Part shown: positions 1 to 10,277 of the stretch, piece by piece | How positions within the stretch are numbered: position 1 is the first letter of the stretch | Layout of the letters: each line of letters starts with the position of its first letter | Origin: Pirellulaceae bacterium | GTDB taxonomy: Bacteria > Planctomycetota > Planctomycetia > Pirellulales > Pirellulaceae | Length of the DNA: 58,239 bases | NCBI GenBank assembly: GCA_022448645.1 | Contig: JAKVBZ010000026.1 | Location: forward strand, 1 to 58,239 | Direction of reading: 5' to 3' | Notes under the pieces: generated by a model | Told to the model about the DNA's origin: nothing | Database searches by the model: none | The model's input: only the letters and a program-made list of their open reading frames with translations | Position numbers and translations under genes: made by a program

Positions 1-90
1 CTGCTGCGCTCGGGAATTCTCTTGGCAAGGTGAAATTCGCTAAACGCTTGGCATCAAAAGAGTTTGAGGGTTCATGGACCGGAGTTACCC

Positions 91-137
<47 letters not shown>

Positions 138-176
138 CTTATGTCATCCGCTGCCAAAGGGTGACAAACAGTGTCA

Positions 177-208
177 AACCCCTTGTCCCGCAAGGGGTTT
201 TGTTTTTT
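177..208 (+). terminator. Rho-independent terminator after the tRNA-Asp remnant
   Basis: A 9-bp perfect stem (AACCCCTTG at 177-185 with CAAGGGGTT at 191-199) has a 5-nt loop and is followed by a T-rich tract. It lies 40 nt after the tRNA 3' end and faces the end of the convergent gene at 410. Confidence 0.8.
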
Positions 209-409
209 CTATAGGTGGCCCGACCTCCGGTAACCGACGGTCAGGTGATGCCACGACCTGCCAGGGAAAGACGTCTGCAGGTGCAACCACGTTCTTGCCA
301 TTTGCTCTCACCTCCTCCCGTATGGCATCATTCGCAGCTGCCTGGCCGATTGTGGACAGCTCCGACAATTCCCGGACAAGGAATGTGACCATCGGTGAAC
401 TGGCTCCTG

Positions 410-2080
410 CTATTTTGCTGAACTTTGGGGCTGGGCGTCGGCAAAGCGAAATCCGAACAGGTAGGCTGATTTTAGCCAAAAGCGGATATGGATGTTTTTA
501 CCTCGCAGCGACGAAAGGTCGGGATTCCCTTTCCAACTCACCACCTGTCCGTATTCATCACCGTACATTCGGTCACAATCGTCCTGGCCAAAGCCGGGCA
601 AATGCTGGTCTCCGTAGACGCCCCCTTCACGATCCAACAGTTCTACCAGGACGTGACCGTAACGAACATTTTCCGGGTTCCACGCCTGATGTTCGGGAGA
701 AATGTTCACCAATAGCCGGTTGCCTGTCACTTTAACTTCGCGCGACAGCAGCCAGCCACCACCGGTGTCACCGTACTGGCCGACGAATCGATCGCGACGA
801 ATGCGGGCAACTCCAATGGCCCGTGTGTTAGCCGGAAATCGCGTTCTCCAGCTTTTCGAGGAACCAACGTAATACAGGTAAAGATGGTGTCCCCGGGGAA
901 CCACGCTGGTGAGCATCCAGGTGTGTCCCCCATCCCAGTCGCCTGGCCTGCCATAAGGAATAAACTTCTCACGCAGTGGTGAACGATACCAGCGAAACCC
1001 GTCAGAGCTCGACACCAGTTCAATCCAACCCTTGTCTTTTCCCCGGCGGGGTTGAATCGCGACGAAACCCAGGTACTGGTTGCCGTACTTGATCGTAGAC
1101 ATCCGATCGAAAAACCATCCCGGATTGTCGGACGTTTTGCCGCGGTCCAGTTCATCGGGAGCCAGGATATGCCGCGCCGGCTCCCAGTTTTTCATGTCGC
1201 TGCTCACGGTAACCGAAATGCGTGTTCGAACATTCTCCTGGTGATATCGGTTTTCGTTCGCGGCCAGTGCCTGCGGCCGGGCGTAAAGCAGCCAGAGCTT
1301 GCGAGTCTCGTCCCAAACGGGAACGTGCTGGGCGTCAAGCGCCTTAAGATAAACCGGATTATCATGGTGCGGGGTCCAGTCGAGTCCGTTGTTGCTGTAG
1401 GCCACGTTCACGCAGTTACCGTATTCGGGCAACTGGTCGCGATACCAGATCATGAAGCGACCATGCTCGCGCAAATGATCGGGAGTGTGCAATACCACGA
1501 ATTCCTGGCAGTTCGTGACACCCGTCAGAAGGATATTTGTCTTTGAATATCCCATGTACGACACACGATCCATGAGCGGCTTGGTCCACGTGATGCCATC
1601 AGGACTTTCGGCGTAGCTCATCATGTAAGGGTGTCGCTTGTAGTTCTTGAGCGTATTGCCACGTCCCCAGGCACCAATGTCATAGTTCGCATACCACATG
1701 CGAAAAATTTGGTCCTGCTCGTCAAACAATACAACCGGTAAACCAATGGAATGCTCCCAGGGCTGATCTGCCTTGACGATGGGATTGTTATATTCCTTCT
1801 CCGGTTCGTTGATGCGGCGATAAACGTCCCAACGATCAGCGTACGACGACGGATCAAGAAACAGTTGTAGCTGGTGTCCCGTGTCGACAGGATCACCATT
1901 GCGATAGTAGCGATCGGGGTTGTCGGCTTCGAGCTGTCCCTGGACCGCTTCTGGAGAGGTAGTCGGTGAAGCCTCTTCCGAGCAGACCAACGGAGTCTTC
2001 AAAAAGGCTCCTAGGAAAATAATAAGTGCCACCACTGTACCCATATTCGATCGATGTTCCATTTCTAAACCATTCTTCAT
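410..2080 (-). CDS. Exported five-bladed beta-propeller glycosidase-like protein (GH32/GH43/GH62 superfamily fold)
   Basis: This 556-residue protein has an N-terminal signal peptide (hydrophobic run about residues 14-33, ending near LVCS). The body shows the repeating blade signatures of the arabinanase/invertase superfamily: FRMWYANYD, YAESPDGITWTKP, FMIWYRDQ, YSNNGLDWTP, KLWLLYARP, VSSDMKNWEP and SSDGFRWYRSP. The last ~110 residues look like a beta-sandwich, as in GH32-type enzymes. The catalytic residues cannot be assigned with certainty, so substrate and activity are open. The start at 2080 is the first ATG; a later ATG (residue 13) would also keep the signal peptide. It is transcribed toward the tRNA and away from PSD1 pair A. 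Inference: periplasmic or outer glycan processing. Confidence 0.65.
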   Translation of the reverse strand: MKNGLEMEHRSNMGTVVALIIFLGAFLKTPLVCSEEASPTTSPEAVQGQLEADNPDRYYRNGDPVDTGHQLQLFLDPSSYADRWDVYRRINEPEKEYNNPIVKADQPWEHSIGLPVVLFDEQDQIFRMWYANYDIGAWGRGNTLKNYKRHPYMMSYAESPDGITWTKPLMDRVSYMGYSKTNILLTGVTNCQEFVVLHTPDHLREHGRFMIWYRDQLPEYGNCVNVAYSNNGLDWTPHHDNPVYLKALDAQHVPVWDETRKLWLLYARPQALAANENRYHQENVRTRISVTVSSDMKNWEPARHILAPDELDRGKTSDNPGWFFDRMSTIKYGNQYLGFVAIQPRRGKDKGWIELVSSSDGFRWYRSPLREKFIPYGRPGDWDGGHTWMLTSVVPRGHHLYLYYVGSSKSWRTRFPANTRAIGVARIRRDRFVGQYGDTGGGWLLSREVKVTGNRLLVNISPEHQAWNPENVRYGHVLVELLDREGGVYGDQHLPGFGQDDCDRMYGDEYGQVVSWKGNPDLSSLRGKNIHIRFWLKSAYLFGFRFADAQPQSSAK

Positions 2081-2847
2081 TTGTTTTCCTTTTGCAGCAG
2101 TTGGACAGCATGCTTTCGGTCCCTGAAATCGACGATGGTGTTTTTAATCAGATTGCTTTGTTGATCTGTGATCGATTTAAAGCAAAGGCGTCGAAATCGC
2201 CGGGTCTTTATCTATCTTACCATTATTGCTTGCTTCGTGTGCAGTTTTCAGCCAAGGATCTGGTAACTGACGACGGCAAAGTGAGTCGCCACACAGTCAA
2301 TATCTGGGAATCACTAACACTGGACACCACCGTGGCAGCGAATACGGCTTACCGTTTGCGGGCCGATGAATTCACAGCTTGAAAAATCCCCAGGTACAAC
2401 ACCCACTCGGCCGTATGGTCCATCCCGTAGGCGAGCAACGAACCAACGTTTCGTGCCTGTTCAACATGCAGGGCAACGTATGAGAGATGGTGCCAGGACT
2501 GATACGGGGCCGATGTCAGTGCGCACGCAATCATTGTCCGAACGGTACAGCGTCAGGTAGTCGCCGTGTGCTGCGGGGGGATGTTGGCCAATCAAGCGAC
2601 GACTGTCCGTGTTGGAGGCTGTAACAGTAATGCTGCGATTGGTCATGGTTTTCAGTGTCTTTGGAGTGTGGCGAAGTGTAGGACAAGTTGGACTTGTTGG
2701 GTGTGTTTATCCCGTCGTTGTTTGGCAAGTCACTGCCATCACCTGACATAGCTTCCCACAGACTCAGCGAAGAATCGGTCATTACCTGGTGCAGTGGGAC
2801 ATGTTATAATGGACTTAGATCACCACCGATTCCGCCATACTGGCAGC
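2081..2847. other. Intergenic region between divergent genes
   Basis: No convincing gene is visible on either strand; the short open frames overlap each other and resemble nothing I recognise. The right end holds a sigma70-like promoter for the PSD1 gene (listed separately). The left end must contain the promoter of the beta-propeller gene, which I could not pin down. Confidence 0.5.
2782..2810 (+). promoter_or_regulatory. Sigma70-type promoter for PSD1/DUF1501 pair A
   Basis: A perfect -10 box TATAAT (2805-2810) lies exactly 17 bp after TTACCT (2782-2787), a weak -35 match. Transcription would start near 2817. That places in-frame start codons at 2794 and 2809 upstream of or inside the promoter, and supports translation from 2848. 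Confidence 0.5.
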
Positions 2848-5709
2848 ATGTTCCGATCCTTCAGCATCTGGCTCGCGGCCCCGTTCTATTTGTTGGCCCA
2901 ATCCGTAGGGCTGAGCGCTCTCGCTGTGGAATCTTTTCCGGTTGTGTTCAACCGAGACATTCGACCGATTCTCTCGGATCGTTGCTTCAGCTGCCACGGT
3001 CCCGATGACAAAAAACGTGAGGCGGACCTGCGGTTTGATTTGGAAGAGGAAGCGAAAAAAGACCTGGGTGGATACCATGCGATTGTCCCGGAAAAGCCCC
3101 ATGAAAGCGTATTGATCGATCGCATCACGGCCTCGCATACTGCCGAGCGGATGCCTCCCGAAGCAGTGGACGATGCGCTCTCTTCTGCAGAGATCGAGTT
3201 GCTTAGACGTTGGATCGCCGAGGGGGCCGTTTACGAGAAGCACTGGTCATTTCAAGTCATTTCCCCACAAGCCTTACCCAGTGTCGCCGCATCCAACTGG
3301 TCGCGGAACGCCATCGACCGGTTCGTGTTGGCGAATTTGGAACGACGAGGCGTTGTTCCATCCCCCGTTGCCGATCGGGCAACACTCATACGGCGTCTTT
3401 CTTTGGATCTGACAGGATTGCCGCCGATGCCGCAAGCGGTCACACGGTTTATCGATGACACTTCACCGAATGCCTACGAAAAAGTGGTCGATCGAATACT
3501 GGCTTCGCAGCATTACGGGGAACGAATGGCGCGCCATTGGCTTGATCTGGCGCGTTACGCCGACACCAATGGCTACGCAAATGATCGGTTGCGTTCGGTC
3601 TGGCCATTTCGCGACTGGGTGATTCAAGCATTCAATGAAGACATGCCGTTTGATCAGTTCACGATCGAACAACTGGCCGGAGATCTGCTGTCCGCACCGA
3701 CAGAATCACAATTGGTTGCAACTGGATTTCATCGCAACACGCCGTATCAAACAGAAGGGGGATCGGATCCAGAACAGTATCGTGTGGAACGCACCAAGAA
3801 TCGTACCGACACGACCGGTGCCGTCTGGTTAGGGCTGACGGTGGGGTGTGCCCAATGTCATACCCATAAATATGATCCCATCACGCAGCAGGAGTACTAC
3901 CAACTTTACGCGTTTTTCAATGGTTCTGATGAGCCCACCCACACACTAAAGGGTACTGCAAAGCAGTTGAGTGCGATTAAAAAGTTGGAAAGCAAGCTGG
4001 CCAAATTGGAAAGCCAAGTCGCCCAGGAACAGGCGTTGCGAGACAGTCCTCTAGCGCCCGAATGGAAATGGCTCCAGTTCGAGGCGATGGCGAGCCAGGC
4101 TGGCGCCACACTGGAATCATTGGAGGACGGTTCGATTCTGGCCAGTGGTGTGAATGCGTCCGCCGACACTTACGTATTCAAAACGACTTTGAAATCCCCA
4201 GCAACCGTGGTCCGTATCGAGACATTGACTCATGAATCGTTACCCCATCACGGTCCAGGCCGTGCTGAAAACGGCAATTTCATCCTGGCAGAATTGACGA
4301 TAGAAAGCCAAGGAAAGCAAATGGCGATCGTGTCGGGGACGGCCGACCATGCACAACAGAATTATCCAGTCGCCGATGCTTTTGATAGCGACGTTGAAAC
4401 CGGCTGGGCCATTAACGTTCCCGCAGGCAGCATGAATGTGAATCGGACCGCAATCTTTGCCCTGGCGGAAACGGTCCAAGGGGACTTGTGCATCAAGATC
4501 AAGCAGGGCATGAATGGTCACAGCCTGGGGCGGTTTCGCATCGCGACGAGTCCGCAAATGTCATTGTTCGACTCGGCAAATAAGTTGGCGGCACTCTCAG
4601 AGAAAAAGCAACACCTTCAGGCTGAACTGAAACGGCTTAAGTCTTCAAGGCCGACAACTCTTGTCGTGCGGGAAAGGTCTGAAACGCGTGAGACATTTGT
4701 GCAGATTCGTGGCGATTTTCTCGACCGGGGCGTTTTAGTCAAACCGGCAACTCTCCAAGTGCTCCAGCCGTTACCGACTGCCGCTGGCCACCTGCCCACA
4801 CGGTTAGACCTGGCCCGCTGGCTCGTTGCCGCAGACAACCCGCTGACCCCGCGAGTACAAGCCAACCGTATGTGGCAATACATGTTCGGTATCGGTTTGG
4901 TAGAGACCGAGAATGATTTTGGTTATCAAGGATCGTTGCCGACTCAACCGCAACTTCTCGACTATTTGGCTTGGGAGTTGCTGCGTGGCCAGTGGAGTTG
5001 GAAGCGAGGCTTCAGGCATATCGCTACGTCGGCCACGTATCGGCAGTCTTCTCACTTTCGCGAAGACCTCTTTGCGCTCGATTCCATGAATCACTGGCTA
5101 GGTAGACAAAACCGTTTTCGAGTCGAAGGCGAGATCGTGCGCGACCTCGGGTTAGCAACCAGCGGACTGTTGAGTCGCAAGCTGGGGGGACCGGCGGTTT
5201 TTCCGCCCATCCCGCCGAACGTGATCGGGACCAGTTCGGCCAATCATAAATGGCCTGAGAGTAACGGCGAGGATCGTTACCGGCGCGGTATTTACACAGC
5301 TATTTACCGAGCCAACGTCTATCCCATGCTGTTGATGTTTGACGGGCCCGACCGCGACAATGCTTGTACCCGGCGCTCACGATCCAATACACCAATGCAG
5401 GCGTTGACAATCGCCAATGACACCACGTTTCTGGAAATGGCACGGGCATTGGGTAGCCGTCTACACAAATGCCAAGGTCAAAACAGCCAAGATGTCATTC
5501 GATTTGGATTCCTGGTAGGTTTGTCACGTGAAGCCACCAGTCGCGAAGTGCGAACATTGTCGGCATTTCAAGCGTCACGGCGCGAGTATTACGAGTCGCA
5601 CACAGAGGAAACACTTGCTCTGACCAACGCCACGGATCCGGAACTGGCTTCCTGGATCGCTGTGGCCCGAGTTATCATGAATTTGGATGAATTCATTACC
5701 CGAGAGTAA
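2848..5709 (+). CDS. PSD1 and planctomycete cytochrome C domain protein (DUF1549/DUF1553), pair A
   Basis: This exported protein of about 953 residues has the planctomycete order PSCyt1 - PSCyt2 (DUF1549) - PSD1 (DUF1553). A signal peptide (residues 1-26) precedes the c-type heme motif CFSCH (about residues 46-50). A second CxxCH (CAQCHTHKYD, about 334) lies in DUF1549. Between DUF1549 and DUF1553 is a coiled-coil-flanked insert (about 436-570) that looks like a beta-sandwich carbohydrate-binding module. DUF1553 hallmarks include LARWLVAADNPLTPR, TYRQSS and CTRRSRSNTPMQAL. I chose the ATG at 2848 because the signal peptide starts there and a promoter overlaps the earlier in-frame starts. The DUF1501 partner begins 2 nt after the stop. 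The biochemical role of the family is not established; electron transfer or enzyme activity in glycan breakdown is inference. Confidence 0.85.
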   Translation: MFRSFSIWLAAPFYLLAQSVGLSALAVESFPVVFNRDIRPILSDRCFSCHGPDDKKREADLRFDLEEEAKKDLGGYHAIVPEKPHESVLIDRITASHTAERMPPEAVDDALSSAEIELLRRWIAEGAVYEKHWSFQVISPQALPSVAASNWSRNAIDRFVLANLERRGVVPSPVADRATLIRRLSLDLTGLPPMPQAVTRFIDDTSPNAYEKVVDRILASQHYGERMARHWLDLARYADTNGYANDRLRSVWPFRDWVIQAFNEDMPFDQFTIEQLAGDLLSAPTESQLVATGFHRNTPYQTEGGSDPEQYRVERTKNRTDTTGAVWLGLTVGCAQCHTHKYDPITQQEYYQLYAFFNGSDEPTHTLKGTAKQLSAIKKLESKLAKLESQVAQEQALRDSPLAPEWKWLQFEAMASQAGATLESLEDGSILASGVNASADTYVFKTTLKSPATVVRIETLTHESLPHHGPGRAENGNFILAELTIESQGKQMAIVSGTADHAQQNYPVADAFDSDVETGWAINVPAGSMNVNRTAIFALAETVQGDLCIKIKQGMNGHSLGRFRIATSPQMSLFDSANKLAALSEKKQHLQAELKRLKSSRPTTLVVRERSETRETFVQIRGDFLDRGVLVKPATLQVLQPLPTAAGHLPTRLDLARWLVAADNPLTPRVQANRMWQYMFGIGLVETENDFGYQGSLPTQPQLLDYLAWELLRGQWSWKRGFRHIATSATYRQSSHFREDLFALDSMNHWLGRQNRFRVEGEIVRDLGLATSGLLSRKLGGPAVFPPIPPNVIGTSSANHKWPESNGEDRYRRGIYTAIYRANVYPMLLMFDGPDRDNACTRRSRSNTPMQALTIANDTTFLEMARALGSRLHKCQGQNSQDVIRFGFLVGLSREATSREVRTLSAFQASRREYYESHTEETLALTNATDPELASWIAVARVIMNLDEFITRE

Positions 5710-5711
5710 TC

Positions 5712-7172
5712 GTGTCCCAGTTTAAACACCCGCAATTGCAAGCTGAGCAAGACCGACTACGCGAATCCACGCGCCGTTACTTCCTCGGAAGATGCACCGG
5801 CAGCTTGGGGGCTGTTGCGCTGGCACAACTGTTGACTGACAATCGGCTCAACGCAGAGGATGGACGAAACCCATTCGCGGCAAAGGCTCCGCATTATACT
5901 GCCCGAGCCAAGCGTGTGATCTTTCTGTTTATGGCAGGTGGTCCTAGCCAGTTGGATTTGTTCGATTACAAACCTACCTTAAAAAAGTTAAACGGACAGC
6001 TTCCTTCGAAGTCGATGTTGGAGGGAAAACGTTTCGCGTTCTTGAAGGGAGACGAAAAGCTGCTGGGATCCACTCGTTCGTTCGGAACGTACGGGGAAAG
6101 TGGCATGACGGTATCGGACTTGCTGCCTCACCATCGCCAAATCGTGGACGAAGTATGTTTCATCAAAACCATGAAAACGGATGTCTTTAACCACGGTCCG
6201 GCAAAGATCTTCATGAACACGGGATCTGGTCAGACCGGGCGCCCCAGCATGGGATCCTGGCTGAGCTATGGAATCGGCTCCGAATCGGAAAGCTTGCCGG
6301 CGTTCGTCGTTTTGCTAAGTGGTCCGCGGGGCCCCCGCAACGGCGCACAACTGTGGTCCAGTGGATTTCTTCCCTCCACCTATCAGGGTGTTCCCTTTCG
6401 GAAAGGATCGACACCCATCTTGAACCTGCAAACGCCCCCCGGGATTGGTGGCGTCGACGGGCAAGGTGAGTTTTTTGATGTGGTAGGCGACTTAAACAAA
6501 ATACGTCTGGAAGCAGTTGGTGATCCGGAGATCAAGACCCGTATTGCCGCCTACGAGATGGCATACCGCATGCAAACCAGTGCGCCGGAGTTGATGGATC
6601 TAAGTGATGAGACACAGGAAACCCTGGACCTTTACGGAGTGACCCCTGGCCAACCTTCGTACGCGGCCAATTGTTTGATGGCCCGCCGTCTGGTGGAACG
6701 CAATGTACGGTTCGTCCAGCTCTACCATACGAACTGGGACCACCACGGAGGTCGTGGCGAGACACTAAATATTGATTTGCCAAAACGAGCACAGGAGATC
6801 GACCAGTCCACAACAGCCTTACTTCTGGACCTCAAGCAACGTGGTTTGCTGAACGATACGTTGGTCGTGTGGGGTGGCGAATTCGGGCGTACGCCGATGG
6901 GAGAAGTTCGCAAGTCGGTGGGACGCGACCACCATATCGAGGCTTTTACGATGTGGTTGGCTGGGGCTGGCGTCAAACCGGGAATGCAATTCGGCACGAC
7001 GGACGAATTGGGGTTCGGGCCGGTGGAAGATCCTGTACACGTGCATGACTTGCACGCCACGATCCTGCATCTGTTGGGAATCGATCACGAGCGGTTGACG
7101 TATCGATTCATGGGACGCGATTTTCGCTTGACGGATATCGCCGGTCACGTCATCGACGATATATTGGCTTGA
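5712..7172 (+). CDS. DUF1501 protein, Tat-exported, pair A
   Basis: This 486-residue protein starts at GTG two bases after the PSD1 stop, so the two genes are probably co-translated. The N-terminus carries a twin-arginine signal (RRYFLGRCTG, then GAVALAQLL). DUF1501 belongs to the alkaline phosphatase/sulfatase-like fold. Family landmarks are FLFMAGGPSQLDLFD (about 71-85), WGGEFGRTPM (about 387) and GRDHH (about 404), the likely metal-site regions. Length is normal for the family. The sequence is closer to the pair D protein at 40028 than to those of pairs B and C. Substrate unknown. Confidence 0.85.
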   Translation: MSQFKHPQLQAEQDRLRESTRRYFLGRCTGSLGAVALAQLLTDNRLNAEDGRNPFAAKAPHYTARAKRVIFLFMAGGPSQLDLFDYKPTLKKLNGQLPSKSMLEGKRFAFLKGDEKLLGSTRSFGTYGESGMTVSDLLPHHRQIVDEVCFIKTMKTDVFNHGPAKIFMNTGSGQTGRPSMGSWLSYGIGSESESLPAFVVLLSGPRGPRNGAQLWSSGFLPSTYQGVPFRKGSTPILNLQTPPGIGGVDGQGEFFDVVGDLNKIRLEAVGDPEIKTRIAAYEMAYRMQTSAPELMDLSDETQETLDLYGVTPGQPSYAANCLMARRLVERNVRFVQLYHTNWDHHGGRGETLNIDLPKRAQEIDQSTTALLLDLKQRGLLNDTLVVWGGEFGRTPMGEVRKSVGRDHHIEAFTMWLAGAGVKPGMQFGTTDELGFGPVEDPVHVHDLHATILHLLGIDHERLTYRFMGRDFRLTDIAGHVIDDILA

Positions 7173-7219
7173 TGCTTCTCTCAGTTTGCGCGACCATGAT
7201 ACACTGCCTGAGTGGTCCT

Positions 7220-7255
7220 TACTTCACCTTTGCCGAGGAAGGTGAAGTAGTTTTT
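7220..7255 (+). terminator. Rho-independent terminator of pair A operon
   Basis: An 11-bp stem TACTTCACCTT (7220-7230) with AAGGTGAAGTA (7239-7249) has an 8-nt loop and is followed by GTTTTT. It lies 47 nt after the DUF1501 stop and separates the pair from the ceramidase-like gene. Confidence 0.85.
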
Positions 7256-7395
7256 GGTCGTCGCCTGATCGCTGAAGAGAGGGGTTGAAGAACGGCTTTC
7301 AAGCTTGGAATACGTACCCGCTAACTGACACGGATGCCCAACGGATGAAATCAACAGAATCTGCTACGGCGTTAGCTGACTTCCCTAGGTAAAAC

Positions 7396-8817
7396 ATGAT
7401 GGAAATGCAGCCAGGCCGAAAATTTCTGTTGACGGTAGTGGTCCTAGTAGCGTGCTGCCAAGCCCGCTTCCTCTCTGCAGCAGAACCGGTTGAACCGGAA
7501 CGCCAGCAACTGGCCGGGGCGATGGGTTGGCAAGCCGGCGTGGCAAAAACGGTGCTGACGCCCGAGAAACCCGTCTGGCTGGCCGGCTATGGGTACAAGC
7601 GTCCCCCCAGTGGCAAATTGCACGACCTGTGGATGAAAGCTTTGGCGCTCCAGGATCCCGACGGTCGTCGTGCCGTCATGATTACCAGTGATTTTCAAGG
7701 TGTTCCAAAGTCGATGAGTGATCGTGTTTTTGTGCGACTTAAGGACAAATTCCAACTTCAGCGCGAACGAGTCATGTTCACGTTCTCCCACAACCATTGC
7801 GGGCCGAGATTGGGAGACGATTTGGTGGACTATTATCCTGTCGATCAGGAACAGGTCCAATGGGTCGAAGAATACACGGACTTGATGGTGGCCCGGGCTG
7901 TGGAGCTGGTGGGCCAAGCGCTGTCACGGCTGGCTCCCGCTCAGCTGAAGATCGGAGAAGGAAAAACTACATTTGCCGTCAACCGTCGCAATAACCGTGA
8001 AGCGGATGTGCCTCAGATGCTGGAGGAGGGAATTCCATTACAAGGGCCTGTAGATCACGCCGTGCCGGTGATGACCGTCCAACGACCGAGTGGCAAGTTG
8101 GAGGCAATCCTGTTTGGGTATGCCTGCCATCCTACAACGTTGAGCTTCCTGATGTGGTGTGGCGATTACCCTGGTTTTGCACAGCTTGAACTGGAACAGA
8201 ATTACCCGGGTGCAACCGCCATGTTTGTCAACACCTGTGGCGGAGATCAGAATCCACTTCCGAGACGCAAAGTAGAGTTGTGTCAACGATATGGGCACAT
8301 GCTGGCCACTGCCGTCGAAGAAGTGTTACGCGGACCGCTCCAACCGATTTCCCCAGGTTTGGAAACAGCATTCGAAATCATAGAGCTGCCCTACTTGAAC
8401 GTTGTTGGGCGTGAGGAACTGACTGGATTGACAGACGACGACAATGCCATCCGAGCGCGATGGGCTGCCCGCATGCTGCAGAAACTCGATGACGGTGCAT
8501 CGTTCGAAGCTGCCTACCCCTATCCCGTCCACGCCTGGCAGCTGGGTCAAGAGATGCTTGTGATCGGCATGGGAGCTGAAACCGTGGTCGACTACGCTTT
8601 GCGTTTCAAAAGCGAGTTCGGCCCTGGAACCTGGGTTTGCGGTTATACGGATGACATGATCTCGTATATTCCCTCCAGGCGCGTGTGGGAAGAAGGCGGG
8701 TATGAAGGTGGTTCGAACCTCTACGAATATGGTCGACCCGCTTTCCGCTGGGCGGGCGACATCGAAGATCGGATTGCTGCCAGCGTCCACAAACTGGTGC
8801 AACAAGTCCGTGAGTAG
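7396..8817 (+). CDS. Neutral/alkaline non-lysosomal ceramidase-like exported protein
   Basis: The 473-residue product has a signal peptide (hydrophobic residues about 10-28, ending LSAAE) and the N-terminal pattern of neutral ceramidase-like proteins: GVAKTVLTPEKPVWLAGYG, then DFQGVP, FTFSHNHCGPR (about 128-138) and YACHPTT (about 242-247). The His residues in the last two motifs match zinc ligands of the ceramidase family (PF04734). It is shorter than true ceramidases (~650 aa) because the C-terminal immunoglobulin-like domain is missing, as is usual for the planctomycete versions. True ceramide hydrolysis is therefore uncertain, and a hydrolase on another amide or ester is possible. It has its own leader after a terminator, so it is probably a separate transcript. 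Confidence 0.75.
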   Translation: MMEMQPGRKFLLTVVVLVACCQARFLSAAEPVEPERQQLAGAMGWQAGVAKTVLTPEKPVWLAGYGYKRPPSGKLHDLWMKALALQDPDGRRAVMITSDFQGVPKSMSDRVFVRLKDKFQLQRERVMFTFSHNHCGPRLGDDLVDYYPVDQEQVQWVEEYTDLMVARAVELVGQALSRLAPAQLKIGEGKTTFAVNRRNNREADVPQMLEEGIPLQGPVDHAVPVMTVQRPSGKLEAILFGYACHPTTLSFLMWCGDYPGFAQLELEQNYPGATAMFVNTCGGDQNPLPRRKVELCQRYGHMLATAVEEVLRGPLQPISPGLETAFEIIELPYLNVVGREELTGLTDDDNAIRARWAARMLQKLDDGASFEAAYPYPVHAWQLGQEMLVIGMGAETVVDYALRFKSEFGPGTWVCGYTDDMISYIPSRRVWEEGGYEGGSNLYEYGRPAFRWAGDIEDRIAASVHKLVQQVRE

Positions 8818-9041
8818 CGGCGAGCTTCCAGCTTGCCAATGTTGCTCATTGGATCCGGCATGAATAACAGTGGAGTCGTAGGAACGCCCAAGCGAGATGC
8901 TTGTGGCTACGAATTCAGGTCAGCTAGGAACAGGGTATGCACGATCATTTTCTCGGTTGCCGGGATCATTGTCTCCGATGACATTGACCGCTGCGCCCCA
9001 GCAGTGGAAAGGACGTCCCCTGCTGTTCTTCTTCCTGTTGA

Positions 9042-10061
9042 CTAGGCACTCCCTGGCGTAACGACCACTTTCATGGCTTTACCGCTGCGAGCGGCGTCGA
9101 GGCCATCGCGAAACTGTTCCACATCTATTTCGTGGGTAATGAGTGCTGAGGGCTGGATGATTTTTTTCTCGAGTAGCATTACCGCGCGGGGGAACGCATG
9201 TCGGCCAACGTAACTGCCTATCACGGTTACTTCTTTGCGTGTGATTTCCGACTGGCGTACGGCAGGTGTGGCGTGAGTGTTCATGCCAAACAACGCAATC
9301 ACACCTCCAACTTGAACAATGTCCAGGCAGTTGTCAAATTGGTTACCGACCGCATCGACGACGGCATCGGCGAATTCACCGTCAGTCCACGATTCGACGG
9401 TTGAAACCAAGGGTTCTTCAGCAACATTGATCGTGCGATCCAATCCGATGCGTTGGGCGCATTCCAACCGAAAGGGTTCACGGTCGCAAAGAATGACTTG
9501 TGCGCCCGCGGACTGCAGCATTTTTCCGTGCAGTACGCCCACGGGTCCTGCACCGATCACTACTGCCGTTTGTCCGGGCTTGATCGGCAGTTGATCAGTC
9601 GAAGCCGAGACGCAGGAAAGGATTTCAGTCCACACGGCATCTTGCCAGGGCACGCTTTCGGCGATCGGGTGGAGGGCCCGTTGCGGCACCACCACATGGG
9701 AGGCAAAACCACCATCACAAAAAATACCAAGGGTCGTCCAGTTTTCACAATGGTTTCCCAAACCGCGACGGCAATAGCGACAGACACCGCACTTCAGATT
9801 TGGATCCACGACAACCCTTTGGCCGACATCAAAGGCACTGACTTGCGAGCCTACTTCCACAATGTGCCCCAAGAATTCGTGTCCCAGAATGGTTCCGGGA
9901 GTTGCCGGATGACCGGGCGGTGTCGCCAGTATGTGCAAGTCGGTGCCACAGAGACCACAAACTTCAACAGCCAACCGGACTTCGTCCGGTTGAGTGATCT
10001 TGGGAAGTGGCCGATCCTGAATCTCGCAGATTCCCTCATCGACAAAAACGGCTGCGCGCAT
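9042..10061 (-). CDS. Zinc-dependent medium-chain alcohol/sugar dehydrogenase
   Basis: This 339-residue cytosolic MDR-family enzyme resembles sorbitol and threonine dehydrogenases. Catalytic zinc ligands are in CGLCGTDLHI (about 36-45) and GHEFLGHIVEVG (about 62). The structural zinc has four cysteines in CGVCRYCRRGLGNHC (about 91-105). The NAD(P) Rossmann motif is VIGAGPVGVLHGKML (about 168), with an acidic residue (CDRE) at the end of beta-2, suggesting NAD preference. It lies 216 bp downstream of pair B on the same strand and may belong to the same transcript. The substrate is probably a polyol or sugar alcohol (inference). Confidence 0.8.
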   Translation of the reverse strand: MRAAVFVDEGICEIQDRPLPKITQPDEVRLAVEVCGLCGTDLHILATPPGHPATPGTILGHEFLGHIVEVGSQVSAFDVGQRVVVDPNLKCGVCRYCRRGLGNHCENWTTLGIFCDGGFASHVVVPQRALHPIAESVPWQDAVWTEILSCVSASTDQLPIKPGQTAVVIGAGPVGVLHGKMLQSAGAQVILCDREPFRLECAQRIGLDRTINVAEEPLVSTVESWTDGEFADAVVDAVGNQFDNCLDIVQVGGVIALFGMNTHATPAVRQSEITRKEVTVIGSYVGRHAFPRAVMLLEKKIIQPSALITHEIDVEQFRDGLDAARSGKAMKVVVTPGSA

Positions 10062-10277
10062 ACGTTTGATTCCGGTTGGGCTGAATGAAATGATCTAACC
10101 GAATTATGGCCATTGCGTCACGTGTTAGGCAGGGGCCTTTGCAGGAAAACGGTTTGCCATCATTGGAATCATCCCCTGGGCCAAGGCTTGCTTGTTGTGA
10201 TAGGACTTCATTCGCTGAGCAGAGAACTCCCGCTGCTGTAAACCTTTCGCATGGGGTCACGCCACGCGTCATCCTTG

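Noticed and set aside
2349..2646. Minus-strand short frames that might be a frameshifted gene remnant.
   Set aside because: No recognisable motif in either frame and no homologous pattern that continues across the frame change.
2848..5709. Start codons at 2794 (GTG) and 2809 (ATG) for the PSD1 gene.
   Set aside because: The TATAAT box lies at 2805-2810, so both starts would be upstream of the transcript; the signal peptide begins at 2848.
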